64,000 nucleotides of DNA, from assembly GCF_900312675.1 (NCBI RefSeq), contig NZ_OMPC01000009.1:310001-374000 (forward strand), written 5' to 3'. The position numbers and the translations under genes are program-made. This document shows, piece after piece, positions 63,272-64,000 of the stretch (the first letter of the stretch is position 1; each line of letters opens with the position of its first letter). Source of the stretch: Aliivibrio sp. EL58 (GTDB taxonomy: Bacteria > Pseudomonadota > Gammaproteobacteria > Enterobacterales > Vibrionaceae). The notes beneath the pieces were generated by a model. That model did no database searches and was not told the origin of the DNA. It was given only the letters and a program-made list of their open reading frames with translations.

Positions 63272-63607
63272 ATGAAAACGCTAATAGCTAGTACTATGCT
63301 AGCATCGTCAATGATATTAACAGGCTGTGTAACTTTCCCCACTCAAGAATCAGAAAAAGTAGCCGTGATTTGGGATGAAGTAGAAGTCGTTAAAGACTGT
63401 CAACGTCTGGGTGTTGTATTTGGGTCAGAAGGCCACTTTTATGATTACTGGTTACACGCTGATAAAGATATGGTTTGGGGCACATTAAACCAAATACGTA
63501 TTAAAGCAGCGGCTTTAGGGGCGGATACGTTGTATTTATATCAGTCTTTAAACTTCTCAAGTTCAGTAACTATGTTTGGTAACGCTTATTTGTGTAATAC
63601 AAAATAA
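63272..63607 (+). CDS. Lipoprotein of DUF4156 type
   Basis: A 111-residue protein with a lipoprotein signal: MKTLIASTMLASSMILTGC, with the lipobox LTGC and Cys19 as lipid site. The mature part has CQRLGVVFGSEGHFYDYW and ALGADTLYLY, which fits DUF4156 lipoproteins. It would be an outer or inner membrane lipoprotein of unknown role. A terminator follows directly. Confidence 0.8.
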   Translation: MKTLIASTMLASSMILTGCVTFPTQESEKVAVIWDEVEVVKDCQRLGVVFGSEGHFYDYWLHADKDMVWGTLNQIRIKAAALGADTLYLYQSLNFSSSVTMFGNAYLCNTK

Positions 63608-63626
63608 AACGTTACCAAAATTGCAG

Positions 63627-63660
63627 AGTGAAACTAGATAGCTGGTTTCACTTTTTATTT
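63627..63660 (+). terminator. Terminator after the DUF4156-like gene
   Basis: AGTGAAAC and GTTTCACT form an 8-base stem around TAGATAGCTG, followed by TTTTTATTT. It overlaps the last codons of convergent nqrM. Confidence 0.88.
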
Positions 63661-63852
63661 ATCTGTAGGTTCTGATATTTGATAGAGTTTATGTTCATCG
63701 CAAGTTGTTTCACAATTACATACTTTATCTACACCAACATTGTTTAATCCGCCGCAACTTCCTTGAATTTCTTTACGCCCAAAGATTACCCCTAAAGCCA
63801 TTAGAAGAATGACTAATACAAAAACACCAAAGGTAATTAAAACGGTATTCAT
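63655..63852 (-). CDS. nqrM: Na+-NQR maturation protein NqrM
   Basis: A 65-residue membrane protein. One N-terminal hydrophobic helix (ITFGVFVLVILLMALGVIF) is followed by the conserved cysteine set SCGGLNNVGVDKVCNCE and CDEH. This is the NqrM (DUF539) pattern; NqrM delivers iron for the Fe site between NqrD and NqrE of the sodium-pumping NADH:quinone reductase. Its ATG overlaps the stop of an upstream frame (ATGA), so that frame is probably co-transcribed. The nqr operon is expected to the right of the window. Confidence 0.95.
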   Translation of the reverse strand: MNTVLITFGVFVLVILLMALGVIFGRKEIQGSCGGLNNVGVDKVCNCETTCDEHKLYQISEPTDK

Positions 63853-63998
63853 GCTTTAAATCCTAATACAGTCAATTTGTGTTTTAATTGTGATGGTGCA
63901 CTTAACTTTGAAGCCGTCATACTGTGCTTTTTATTACAACAACCTTGTTTTGTATTTTTACAATGCCGACCTTGAGATGCACGAGTCAATTCAGGAAG
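63849..63998 (-). CDS. 3' end of an unidentified Cys-rich reading frame
   Basis: On the reverse strand a frame is open from the right edge to a TGA at 63849 that overlaps the nqrM start (ATGA). The 49 visible residues are basic with three cysteines (RHCKNTKQGCC). The coupling with nqrM suggests a real gene end. In other Vibrio an apbE gene precedes nqrM, but these residues do not look like the ApbE C-terminus I know, so identity is open. Confidence 0.5.
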   Translation of the reverse strand, partial: LPELTRASQGRHCKNTKQGCCNKKHSMTASKLSAPSQLKHKLTVLGFKA

Positions 63999-64000
63999 TT

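Noticed and set aside
1-64000. CRISPR arrays, tRNA/rRNA genes, insertion sequences, integrases
   Set aside because: No regularly spaced short repeats, no cloverleaf-like or rRNA sequence, and no transposase or integrase motif was found on reading both strands by eye.

Overview
The window is chromosomal DNA from a marine gammaproteobacterium of the Vibrionaceae, most likely an Aliivibrio (A. fischeri/logei type). The evidence is the AT-rich coding sequence, the fused phoBR-pst gene order, an NqrM (Na+-NQR maturation) gene, a large ExeM/Xds-like secreted nuclease beside a periplasmic ATP-dependent DNA ligase, a tandem glycine riboswitch before a Na+/alanine symporter, and Vibrionaceae-type dispersed palindromes. 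The genus is an inference from recognised proteins; no database was searched.

Layout. 1-276 is the 5' part of a secreted protein. 465-8878 is one reverse-strand phosphate operon, phoB-phoR-pstS-pstC-pstA-pstB-phoU, headed by a Pho box; PstC and PstA carry unusually large extra-membrane insertions. 9091-11876 holds rdgC and the tRNA-hydroxylation pair trhP/yfhL. 11991-17437 holds an unknown exported protein, then dnaJ and dnaK separated by a highly structured intergenic stretch, and an ibpA-type small heat-shock gene whose leader folds like a ROSE RNA thermometer. 17834-20534 is an overlapping pair of membrane-associated GTPases. 20588-26031 contains an exported amidohydrolase with a divergent LysR regulator, a CIA30-domain protein, and a DUF2256/iron-sulfur photolyase pair.

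26051-32281 is the main accessory region: a HelD-type helicase with an embedded PD-(D/E)XK-like domain and three C-terminal zinc ribbons, divergent from a two-gene nuclease/helicase cassette that I read as a Hachiman-type (HamA/HamB) anti-phage system. The cassette is AT-rich and has a perfect 15-bp inverted repeat just upstream. 32499-40239 is a metabolic/regulatory patch: a DUF945 protein, two LysR regulators, a threonine-synthase-like PLP enzyme coupled to RidA, a DUF1254/DUF1214 exported protein and an M32 carboxypeptidase. A near-copy of the carboxypeptidase 3' end lies 2.2 kb away in the same orientation.

40394-51978 holds transporters and envelope genes (LysE, MscS, AgcS, MATE), three very small genes with their own translation signals, the nuclease and the periplasmic ligase. 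52044-58206 is the ribose operon rbsDACBK-R with a palindromic RbsR-type operator. 58506-63998 holds a catB-type acetyltransferase, an alpha/beta-hydrolase-like protein, a RhlE-type DEAD helicase, several small proteins (zinc ribbon, YccF, a DUF4156-like lipoprotein), nqrM, and the 3' end of an unidentified Cys-rich reading frame. No tRNA, rRNA, insertion sequence or CRISPR array was seen.
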